A stretch of 9,550 nucleotides of DNA from CAMCYM01 sp041191165. Lineage in GTDB: Bacteria > Bacteroidota > Bacteroidia > Flavobacteriales_D > Sanyastnellaceae. Of the stretch, positions 1-6,013 are shown one piece after another (within the stretch, counting starts at the first letter, position 1; each line of letters starts with the position of its first letter). The notes under the pieces are model-generated. The model was not told where the DNA came from. It worked only from the letters and a program-made list of their open reading frames with translations, and ran no database searches. The position numbers and the translations under genes were made by a program. The DNA lies in NCBI GenBank assembly GCA_041191165.1, contig JBEEPJ010000070.1:1-9550 (forward strand). Direction: 5' to 3'.

Positions 1-124
1 GTCGCATCCGTGAGCGAGGACGCGATGCGCGCGGTGCCGACGCCCATGCTGTCGAAGCCCGAGCCGTTGGTGCGCTTGATGCGCTGGAAGGTGACCAGCC
101 CCTCGGCCGCGCCGGTGTCGATCA
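1..124 (-). other. Unidentified, strongly GC3-biased coding segment at the window edge
   Basis: After residue ~270 the minus-strand frame changes character again, with segments such as GLVTFQRIKRTNGSGFDSMG and VGTARIASSLTDA. This fits neither AroE nor DUF2332. It vaguely resembles repetitive tail-fibre or structural proteins of phage origin, but I cannot name a family. Of its 39 codons from the GAC at 119-117 to the edge, 38 end in G or C, against about 24 of 40 at the AroE start. That indicates a different genomic background. It is open at the edge, so whatever it encodes is only a fragment. Confidence 0.4.
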
Positions 125-932
125 TCATGCCGGGCCACAGCGCCGCCGACCGGCCGACTTCATTGGTTTGGGGCGGGCTATCAAGCCATGGGAACAGCCA
201 GTTATCCCAGTCCTGCAGCACGCGCGCCAATAGCCGCGGCACATCCCCCTTTTGACGCGTATAAAAAAGGCTGAGGCCGGAATCTTCGCCCGTCCGGGCC
301 AAGGCGTGCAGGCCGCCCGCGATGCGCAGCGGCAATGCATCGATGATCGGATCACCCGACCAGCCAAGAATACGGGCCCCTGTTCGGGTCGATGGGTCGA
401 TCACCTCTGCCAGCGCCACCTGCTGGACCCCGGGTGGGGCATCTTCAGCCCGATCGCGCACCACGTGAACGCATGAGATGCCCAGCCCGGTGAGTACGTG
501 CCGCACCGCCGCTGCCGCCCCTCCGCGCCCCAAGATGATGGCCCGTTCATGATGGGCGGCGAGGAAAGGCCTGAGGCTGTGCGCGAACCCGGCGGCGTCC
601 GAATTGTGGCCGACCCATCCGGTTCCTTCCCGCCTCAGGACATTCACGGCCCCGATGGCCTGTGCTTCAGGGGTGAGCCCTTGCAAATAGGGGATGATGG
701 TCTGTTTGTAGGGAATGGTTACGTTGAGCCCGATGAGGTCTGGCCTTTGGGTTTGCCATTGTGGCCAGTCGGATAAGTCCGCCAACGGATACAAATCGTA
801 CCGATAGCCGGTGATGTGTTCTCGGTCGAATTTGGCTTGAAACCACTGCGGAGAAAAGGAGTGGGACAACTCGCGTCCAAGCAGCCCCAGTTTTTTCACG
901 GGCAAGGTCTGTGGATGATTTTCGGGATGCAT
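1..932 (-). CDS. aroE: Shikimate dehydrogenase N-terminal half, continuing into foreign sequence (partial, composite frame)
   Basis: The first ~165 residues are AroE, the NADPH-dependent enzyme reducing 3-dehydroshikimate to shikimate in the cytosolic aromatic amino acid pathway. Visible motifs are the shikimate-binding SHSFSP (residues 23-28), NVTIPYK with catalytic Lys76, GAVN (94-97), NSDAAG with catalytic Asp112, and the start of the nucleotide-binding domain, GRGGAAAA (135-142). The ATG at 932-930 shares one base with the stop of the upstream DUF368 gene (TGATG), which implies translational coupling as the last visible gene of the operon. The usual AroE C-terminal half (NTTPLGM and the final helices) is absent. 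The open frame instead enters a DUF2332-like segment at about residue 170 and an unrelated segment at about residue 270, and it is still open at the window edge. AroE identity of the 5' part is secure. The complete frame is probably a chimeric sequence rather than a functional 310+ residue enzyme. Confidence 0.85.
   Translation of the reverse strand, partial: MHPENHPQTLPVKKLGLLGRELSHSFSPQWFQAKFDREHITGYRYDLYPLADLSDWPQWQTQRPDLIGLNVTIPYKQTIIPYLQGLTPEAQAIGAVNVLRREGTGWVGHNSDAAGFAHSLRPFLAAHHERAIILGRGGAAAAVRHVLTGLGISCVHVVRDRAEDAPPGVQQVALAEVIDPSTRTGARILGWSGDPIIDALPLRIAGGLHALARTGEDSGLSLFYTRQKGDVPRLLARVLQDWDNWLFPWLDSPPQTNEVGRSAALWPGMMIDTGAAEGLVTFQRIKRTNGSGFDSMGVGTARIASSLTDA
122..425 (-). other. DUF2332-like segment fused in frame behind AroE
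   Basis: Residues ~170-270 of the frame starting at 932 do not look like AroE. They match my memory of the DUF2332 family: a LAEVIDPSTRTG-type opening, GWSGDP, LPLRIAGGLHALARTG, then the family hallmark SPPQTNEVGRSAALWPGM (residues 252-269). DUF2332 proteins are typically some 300-350 residues, common in Alphaproteobacteria and Actinobacteria, and of unknown biochemical function. Only about the first third of such a protein is present. The expected following block, which resembles a methyltransferase glycine-rich loop, is replaced by something else. The junction positions are approximate because I cannot align the sequence here. Confidence 0.6.
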
Positions 933-1891
933 CACGATTGTCCCATCCGCCGGGCGGCGAGGTCCAAGCCGGTCACAAGTGCGGCGCCAGCGGCGCAGAA
1001 CAGCACAACGTGCAGGACGGCAGGGTCTTCAGGCAGGGGATGGTCGAAGGGCCAACGGTTTACCTTGAGCCACTCCTCACGACCGTCGCTGTGGGTGTAA
1101 AGCAAACGAGCGGCTTCCTTCCACGGCCACAAGGCTTGCAATGACCCCACCAGGAAACCCGTGAGCAAGGCGAGGGTGGTGTTTCTGAATCGGCTCAGGA
1201 GGAGGTTGAGCAGCTTGCTGAAAGCGAGCAGCCCCGTCACCGCACCGATGACGAACGCTCCGATGCGCAGGAGATCGAGTTCCTTGAGGGCGGTGATGAC
1301 CGGTGCGTAGGCCCCGAGGATAAGCAGGATGAAGCTGCCACTGATGCCCGGCAGAATCATCGCGCACACGCCTATGGCGCCGCAGACCAACAGGAACAGG
1401 GGGTTGTCGGACTGCACCAGCGGCGGCAATCCGGTGACCCACAACGCCAGTCCCATGCCCACCAGCAAAGCGGCCCAACGCGGGCCATCCCACTTCTCGA
1501 TGGTTCGCGCCATCAACGGCAAGGATGCCGCGACGAGCCCGAAGAAAAAGGCCCACAACACCACCGGATGGTAGGTCAAGAAATAATGAAAGGCCCCGGC
1601 CAAGGTGATGACACTGGTCCCGATGCCGCCCACGAGTACCACGAGGAAATTGAGGTTGCCCTCTTGCCAGAACCGCTGGAATTCACCGCGCAGAAGGGTT
1701 TGAATCCACCGCCAGCGAACGCCGGAAATGGTGGCGAGCAGTTCGTCATAAATGCCGGTCACAAAGGCGACCGTCCCGCCGGAAACCCCGGGTACCAAGT
1801 CGGCTGCTCCCATTGCCAATCCCTTGGCATACAACGAAATCCATCCTCGGGTGTCACGCGTTTGAGACGGGGAATCAGGGGGGGTTGGCAT
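932..1891 (-). CDS. DUF368 / PopT-family undecaprenyl-phosphate translocase
   Basis: This is a polytopic inner-membrane protein of the DUF368 family. Characterised members (PopT of Vibrio cholerae and Staphylococcus aureus) return undecaprenyl phosphate across the membrane for reuse in peptidoglycan and other envelope polymer synthesis. The family hallmark GAADLVPGVSGGT lies near residues 28-40, and its inverted-repeat counterpart MILPGISGS near 178-186. Long hydrophobic stretches follow throughout. At 319 residues it is of normal family length. I prefer the ATG at 1891; a TTG two codons upstream (1897) is the alternative start. There is no Shine-Dalgarno, only a T-rich run. It lies 29 bp after the rhodanese gene and overlaps aroE by one base, so it is inside the operon. 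The family assignment is strong; the flippase role is transferred from homologues. Confidence 0.9.
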   Translation of the reverse strand: MPTPPDSPSQTRDTRGWISLYAKGLAMGAADLVPGVSGGTVAFVTGIYDELLATISGVRWRWIQTLLRGEFQRFWQEGNLNFLVVLVGGIGTSVITLAGAFHYFLTYHPVVLWAFFFGLVAASLPLMARTIEKWDGPRWAALLVGMGLALWVTGLPPLVQSDNPLFLLVCGAIGVCAMILPGISGSFILLILGAYAPVITALKELDLLRIGAFVIGAVTGLLAFSKLLNLLLSRFRNTTLALLTGFLVGSLQALWPWKEAARLLYTHSDGREEWLKVNRWPFDHPLPEDPAVLHVVLFCAAGAALVTGLDLAARRMGQS

Positions 1892-1920
1892 GCGCAAAAA
1901 AATCGCGGGATGAGAAAAAA

Positions 1921-2247
1921 TCAGCCGATTTCCATTTCAGGAGCCACTTCGCGTGCCCAACCCTCGATGCCACCCCTGAGGTTGTAGAGGTTATCGAATC
2001 CGCCTTTTTGTTCCAAGGCGCTCACCACCGCTGCAGCCCGGGCACCCGAACGACAGTGTACGACCACCGGGACATCCCGCCGGATGAGGTGTTGCCGGGC
2101 CAGGCAGAAAGCCATGGGAATGTGCAGGCCTCCCAGTGTGGAAACGGCTACTTCGTGCGCTTCCCGAATGTCGATGAGCTGGTGGGTTTGGCCTGAATCT
2201 CGCCAATCCTTCAACTCCTTGGGGGAAATTTCGCGCACTTGGGCCAT
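1921..2247 (-). CDS. Single-domain rhodanese-like protein
   Basis: This small cytosolic sulfurtransferase-type protein of about 108 residues is the size of a stand-alone rhodanese domain such as GlpE or PspE. It shows the N-terminal LIDIRE motif, which corresponds to the CH2A region, and the active-site loop CRSGAR with the persulfide-forming Cys at residue 65. It ends with the family's LRGGIEGW motif. There is no signal peptide. I chose the ATG at 2247, 5 bp after the comA-like stop. An in-frame TTG at 2256 would overlap that stop (TTGA) and add three residues. Single-domain rhodaneses move sulfane sulfur between thiosulfate or persulfide and an acceptor; the physiological substrate cannot be read from sequence. 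Its position directly behind a sulfite-using enzyme suggests, but does not prove, a link to sulfite supply or sulfur handling. Confidence 0.88.
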   Translation of the reverse strand: MAQVREISPKELKDWRDSGQTHQLIDIREAHEVAVSTLGGLHIPMAFCLARQHLIRRDVPVVVHCRSGARAAAVVSALEQKGGFDNLYNLRGGIEGWAREVAPEMEIG

Positions 2248-2252
2248 GGGAA

Positions 2253-3062
2253 TCAATCGTTTTCGACCGGGGAGATGACTTGTCGTTTTCCCTCGGCCAG
2301 TTCTTGGGGCAAATACTCAAAGAAGGTGTCCCCGCGCAGCCCCAAGCGCAAACACTCCAATGGGATGAGGTCTTCTGGCCCGATGTTGCCCAGATTGACG
2401 TTGGCCCCAAACTGCTTGAGGAACCATACCTGTTGTGGCTTTTTAGGGGCCTCCCACAAAATGTCCTCGAGCGCAACGTTCGCCAGGATGCGGCGGATGA
2501 GCTGCACATGGGCGGAGCCGTTGGGTCGGTAAATTCCGACCGTTCCGCTCTCCCGCGCTTCGGCGATGACCTTCCAACTTCCCGCCTGCAACTCATTTTT
2601 CATCATCCGAATCCACTTGTTGGGACTGATGAGGATGCCCTCTTCCTTGGAACCCACTTCGCTCAAAACGCGAAAGTTCTTGGAGAGTTTTTGGATGAGC
2701 TCGCATTTTTCATCGTGTTGGATGACCATGGAGCCGTCGCTGATTTCCAAGGTGTCCAGCCCCAATCGTTCGATGAAACGCAGGTAAGAATCCAGTTCAT
2801 TTCGGACGTAGAACGCTTCGAAAAGCGTGCCACCACAATAAACCCGCATGCCGGCCTCCCGGTAAAGTGCGATTTTCTCCTGGATGCGGGGCGTAATCAG
2901 TGCCGTCCCAAAGCCCAACTTCAACAAGTCCACCAGTTTGCTTCCCGTCTCGATGAGGTCTTGAGCCTGTCTCAGGCTCAATCCCTTGTCCATCACCATG
3001 GTCAGTCCATTCGAGCGCGGGGCTACCGTTCGCTCCGGCAAATGCTTCAGTTCCAGATTCAT
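2253..3062 (-). CDS. comA: Phosphosulfolactate synthase (ComA family)
   Basis: This 269-residue TIM-barrel protein belongs to the ComA family, which adds sulfite to phosphoenolpyruvate to give (R)-2-phospho-3-sulfolactate, the first step of archaeal coenzyme M synthesis. Family blocks appear in order: DKGL (25-28), DLLKLGFGT (45-53), GGTLFE (77-82), LEISDGS (105-111), SEVGSKEEG (134-142), IAEARESGTVGIY (166-178), WEAPKKPQQ (203-211) and VNLGNI (222-227). The length is typical. Bacteria with this gene generally do not make coenzyme M. In Bacteroidota the product could feed sulfonate or sulfonolipid metabolism, and the family also includes plant HSA32 heat-tolerance proteins with no proven synthase activity. 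Neither comB nor comC is adjacent. The ATG at 3062 follows the TPR stop by 3 bp, so co-translation is likely. The family call is strong; the reaction is inferred. Confidence 0.88.
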   Translation of the reverse strand: MNLELKHLPERTVAPRSNGLTMVMDKGLSLRQAQDLIETGSKLVDLLKLGFGTALITPRIQEKIALYREAGMRVYCGGTLFEAFYVRNELDSYLRFIERLGLDTLEISDGSMVIQHDEKCELIQKLSKNFRVLSEVGSKEEGILISPNKWIRMMKNELQAGSWKVIAEARESGTVGIYRPNGSAHVQLIRRILANVALEDILWEAPKKPQQVWFLKQFGANVNLGNIGPEDLIPLECLRLGLRGDTFFEYLPQELAEGKRQVISPVEND

Positions 3063-3065
3063 TCT

Positions 3066-4481
3066 TCAGTTTTTGAATCGCGTCAAGCGTTCAGTGAAGC
3101 GCGCATCATTGGCAAGCGCCGGGAAAGTTTCAACAATCGTCATCACGGTTTCCGGGTCGGAGACCAGCAGGCTTTCGAGCAAAGTGAAAGCTTCGGCGTC
3201 TCGGCCGAGCCCGTAAAAGGCCACCATTCTTCGTGCTTGGAGTTCGTTTACCGCGGCTGAATCATTGTGCAGCGCCGTATCCGCAATGGCCAGCGCCTTG
3301 TCGGGCTGGGCTGCCACGAGGGCATTGTCCACGCGTTCGAGCCAAACATCGGGATGGTTGGGTTCCCATTTGAGGGCTTTCAGCAATTCTGCCTCGGCCC
3401 GGTCGTGTTCTCCTAACTTTTTTAAAATGGAGGCCAGCAAGAGCAGGTAATCGATGGTCTCCGGTTGCAGATCCACGGCGCGCTGAAAGTGACGAGCCGC
3501 GGTCTTCAAGTCCCCGAGGGCATCTGCGATGACCCCGAGTCCCACTTCGGCATCCGCCCAATCGGGATCGAGCGCAAGACATTCCAGGTAATAAGCACGG
3601 GCCTTGTCCCAATCTTCCATGCGCTCGAGGCACTCCCCCATGAAGCAGAGCGTAGGAGCGGACGCAGGCTCCCGTTCGAGGACCTCGTGAAAAGTATCCA
3701 AGGCCGCTTCGTGCTTGTCCAGTGACATCAAAGCCTCCGCCTTTTGTAGATATGCGGGTCCGAAACTGTCCTCGATGGCGATGGCCAGTTCGTAGGCTTC
3801 CACCGCAGACTCGAATCGGTTGTTGAGCTGGTGGATGTTCCCAAGCGAGTACCACGCCCCGAAGGAATAGGGACGCTCGTTGAGGAAGGCCTCGAAAAAT
3901 CGGGTTGCTTCCTCGAATTGGGCGGTGCGCTCGTAACAGAAGGCCAGTTCGTAGAGCGCGGTTTCATTCTCGGGATCTTCTTCCAAGGAAGCGCGCAAGT
4001 GCCGGATGGCCTGCCGCCAATCGCCCATATTCTCGAATTCCAATGCGATATCGAGGTGCAGGTCCCGCCGCATCTCTTCATCGGCCGTCTGCAGGGCTTG
4101 CTGGAAGTGTTGGATGGCCAAACGGTGTTCCTGCATCTGGCTGTAAATCGAACCCAAGTTGAGATGCGCCTCTTCGTTGTCAGGCTCCACTTGAAGGATG
4201 CTCTTCAGCAGCGGAATGGCCCGAACGTGCTGACCCGAAGCGGCCAGGACATGGGCTTCCCGCAAACGCATTCCCAGATTCTCTGGAAACAACTTGTTCG
4301 CGTAGTCGAGCACGAAACGCGCCCGGCGGATTTCGCGGCGATCCAGGTAGTAATCCACCAGCACTTCGAGCTCTTCCACGTCGAAGAACAGACGGTCGCC
4401 ATTTGCAACCATCTCCTCGAACCGCCGAACGAGGTCCAAGTGGGAAGGATCGTTGGAAAAAGTCCTCCAGTCTTCGTGCAT
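3066..4481 (-). CDS. Tetratricopeptide repeat protein
   Basis: This 471-residue acidic, soluble protein has no signal peptide or membrane segment. It consists almost entirely of 34-residue TPR helix pairs, roughly at 103-130, 137-170, 171-203, 208-236, 242-270, 275-305, 308-338, 342-373 and 376-406. Clear repeat signatures include LNLGSIYSQ, LYELAFCYERTAQFEEA and WYSLGNIHQLNNRFESAVEAYELAI. The N-terminal part (~1-60), containing FFDVEELEVLVDYYLD, resembles a block I recall from cytosolic TPR proteins conserved across Bacteroidota. TPR arrays are protein-binding scaffolds; no partner can be named. It is the first gene of the minus-strand operon, 3 bp ahead of the ComA-like gene. The ATG at 4481 sits 5 bp after a TAGATTTG box that matches the Bacteroidota -7 consensus, so its message may have a very short leader or none. 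Confidence 0.92.
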   Translation of the reverse strand: MHEDWRTFSNDPSHLDLVRRFEEMVANGDRLFFDVEELEVLVDYYLDRREIRRARFVLDYANKLFPENLGMRLREAHVLAASGQHVRAIPLLKSILQVEPDNEEAHLNLGSIYSQMQEHRLAIQHFQQALQTADEEMRRDLHLDIALEFENMGDWRQAIRHLRASLEEDPENETALYELAFCYERTAQFEEATRFFEAFLNERPYSFGAWYSLGNIHQLNNRFESAVEAYELAIAIEDSFGPAYLQKAEALMSLDKHEAALDTFHEVLEREPASAPTLCFMGECLERMEDWDKARAYYLECLALDPDWADAEVGLGVIADALGDLKTAARHFQRAVDLQPETIDYLLLLASILKKLGEHDRAEAELLKALKWEPNHPDVWLERVDNALVAAQPDKALAIADTALHNDSAAVNELQARRMVAFYGLGRDAEAFTLLESLLVSDPETVMTIVETFPALANDARFTERLTRFKN

Positions 4482-4483
4482 AT

Positions 4484-4530
4484 ACCCAAATCTACGGCGG
4501 CAAAGTTCGAAAGCGGTGACCCAAATACGG
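4484..4530. repeat. Pair of short direct repeats in the divergent region
   Basis: ACCCAAATCTACGG (4484-4497) and ACCCAAATACGG (4519-4530) are the same word except for a two-base insertion, with starts 35 bp apart. The first copy contains the candidate -7 box of the TPR operon on the minus strand. They could be binding sites for a regulator acting on the divergent promoters, or a chance or duplicated promoter element. Confidence 0.35.
4487..4494 (-). promoter_or_regulatory. Candidate -7 box of the TPR operon
   Basis: TAGATTTG read on the minus strand matches TAnnTTTG, the -7 element of Bacteroidota housekeeping promoters. It ends 5 bp before the TPR ATG, so transcription would begin at or next to the start codon. 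No TTTG is present at the usual ~19 bp spacing. The nearest upstream one (4525-4522) is 27 bp away, which lowers confidence. Confidence 0.35.
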
Positions 4531-4591
4531 TTCTTTTTTCACAACTTCTGCCCATCCATCAACCACGCGGAGGTCGCCGTAAATTCGGGGC

Positions 4592-5980
4592 ATGTTGATT
4601 CAATCGATTTCGGGCATCCGCGGAACCATCGGCGGGCCTGAGGGACAGGGTTTGACGCCGTCGGACATTGTGCGTTTCGCCGCGGGTTACGGCGCGTGGG
4701 TGCGCGACGCATCGGGCTCGGCGCGGCCCCGGGTGGTGGTGGGGCGCGATGCGCGCCTGAGTGGGGCGATGGTGCGCGATGTGCTGGTGGGCACGCTGCA
4801 GGCCGTGGGGGTGGATGTGGTGGATTTGGGCTTGAGCACCACGCCGACCGTCGAACTCGCGGTGCTTGGAGAGCAGGCGGACGGGGGCATCATCCTGACG
4901 GCCAGCCACAATCCGCGCGAGTGGAATGCCCTGAAGTTGCTCGATGCGCGCGGCCGTTTCCTGTCGGACGCAGCGGGCAAGCGCGTGCTCGAGCGGGCAT
5001 CCCAGCCGCTATCGTTTGCGGAAGTTGATGGGCTCGGGCGGGTGGAAATGCGGACGGGATGGATGGAGCGTCACGTGGCCCATGCGCTGCAAGTGGACGG
5101 GGTGGACGCCGGTGCGGTGCGGGCAGCCCGGCTCAAGGTGGCCGTCGATGCCGTGAACAGCACCGGAGGCATCATCCTTCCCATGCTGCTGGAACAGTTG
5201 GGGGTGGAGGTGGTGCCGGTGCACTGCGAGCCCCACGGCAATTTTGCCCACAATCCCGAGCCGCTGCCCGCGCATTTGACGGACCTGGCCGGGCGCGTGG
5301 TGGAGGCGGGCTGCCACTTGGGCATCAGCGTGGACCCGGATGTGGACCGGCTGTGCTTCGTCTGTGAGGATGGCACCATGTTCGGAGAGGAATACACCCT
5401 GGTGGCAGTGGCGGACCACGTGCTGAGCTTGTTTCCGGGCAACACGGTCAGCAATCTGAGTTCCACCCGGGCCCTGCGGGTGGTGACCGAGCGGCACGGA
5501 GGGGCGTATTACGCCTCCGCGGTGGGCGAGGTGAATGTCGTCGAGATGATGGAGGCGCAAGGGGCGGTCATCGGAGGGGAGGGCAACGGAGGCGTGATTT
5601 ACCCCCGGTCGCATCCGGGCCGCGATGCCGTGGTGGGCACGGCGTTGTTCTTGACGCACTATGTTCGTAAGGGTTTGACCTGCAGTGCGTTGCGCGATTC
5701 GTATCCCCGCTTTGCGATGTCGAAGGACAAGATGTCCCTGCCGTCCCGCGGGGTGGAGGAGGCCCTGGAGGCGCTGGTGACGGCGCACCCGGATGCGCAG
5801 GTGAATCGGGTGGACGGGGTGAAGTTCGATTTGCCGGAGGGGTGGGTGCATCTGCGCCGGTCGAACACGGAGCCCATCCTGCGCATCTATGCGGAGGCCC
5901 CGTCGGCCGAAGGAGCGCGGGCGCTCGGCGATCGGTTCAAGGGCGAGTTGGAGGCGTTGTTGGCGACGGGTTTGGCCTGA
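4592..5980 (+). CDS. glmM: Phosphoglucosamine mutase / phosphohexomutase
   Basis: This is a cytosolic alpha-D-phosphohexomutase of 462 residues, normal for the superfamily. All four functional loops are intact: the phosphoserine loop TASHNP (103-108, catalytic Ser105), the metal site DPDVDR (248-253), the sugar-specificity loop GEGNGG (329-334, Glu330) and the C-terminal phosphate-binding RRSNTEP (422-428). It most likely converts glucosamine-6-phosphate to glucosamine-1-phosphate for UDP-GlcNAc, peptidoglycan and LPS. The N-terminus SGIRGTIGG and the GEGNGG loop follow the Bacteroidota/archaeal type rather than Escherichia coli GlmM, so phosphomannomutase or phosphoglucomutase activity is possible. 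It starts at the ATG at 4592, transcribed away from the TPR operon. The desulfurase gene follows 33 bp downstream and is probably co-transcribed. Confidence 0.88.
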   Translation: MLIQSISGIRGTIGGPEGQGLTPSDIVRFAAGYGAWVRDASGSARPRVVVGRDARLSGAMVRDVLVGTLQAVGVDVVDLGLSTTPTVELAVLGEQADGGIILTASHNPREWNALKLLDARGRFLSDAAGKRVLERASQPLSFAEVDGLGRVEMRTGWMERHVAHALQVDGVDAGAVRAARLKVAVDAVNSTGGIILPMLLEQLGVEVVPVHCEPHGNFAHNPEPLPAHLTDLAGRVVEAGCHLGISVDPDVDRLCFVCEDGTMFGEEYTLVAVADHVLSLFPGNTVSNLSSTRALRVVTERHGGAYYASAVGEVNVVEMMEAQGAVIGGEGNGGVIYPRSHPGRDAVVGTALFLTHYVRKGLTCSALRDSYPRFAMSKDKMSLPSRGVEEALEALVTAHPDAQVNRVDGVKFDLPEGWVHLRRSNTEPILRIYAEAPSAEGARALGDRFKGELEALLATGLA

Positions 5981-6013
5981 AATGGCGCATTTTTGCAGAC
6001 CAAACCGCACGAA

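Larger units (their letters stand above)
4482..4591. promoter_or_regulatory. Divergent promoter region between the TPR operon and glmM
   Basis: This 110 bp region must hold the promoters for both the minus-strand TPR operon and the plus-strand glmM. Toward TPR there is TAGATTTG at 4494-4487, matching TAnnTTTG. Toward glmM there is TAAATTCG at 4580-4587, one mismatch from the consensus and only 4 bp before the ATG. I could not find a well-spaced -33 TTTG for either. A T-rich run lies at 4531-4539. A GGAGG at 4569-4573 is 18 bp from the glmM start, too far to act as a normal ribosome binding site. Confidence 0.5.

Noticed and set aside
2280..3260. A 326-codon plus-strand frame opposite the ComA-like gene and the TPR 3' end
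   Set aside because: It spans the junction of two well-supported minus-strand genes and shows no family motif, so it is a shadow frame.
3066..4481. TPR repeats as a possible DNA repeat or CRISPR-like array
   Set aside because: The periodicity is at protein level (34-residue helix pairs) with diverged DNA; there are no identical repeats or spacers.
4569..4573. GGAGG as a Shine-Dalgarno for glmM
   Set aside because: It is 18 bases from the ATG, well outside functional spacing, and other genes here also lack a ribosome site.
3831..4598. A 255-codon plus-strand frame opposite the TPR gene, running through the divergent region
   Set aside because: It mirrors TPR repeats in antisense and would overlap the glmM start. 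No independent coding evidence.
5988..5995. CATTTTTG as an internal -7 box for the cysteine desulfurase
   Set aside because: One mismatch at the first base and no -33 TTTG at about 19 bp. The 33 bp gap after glmM fits read-through better.
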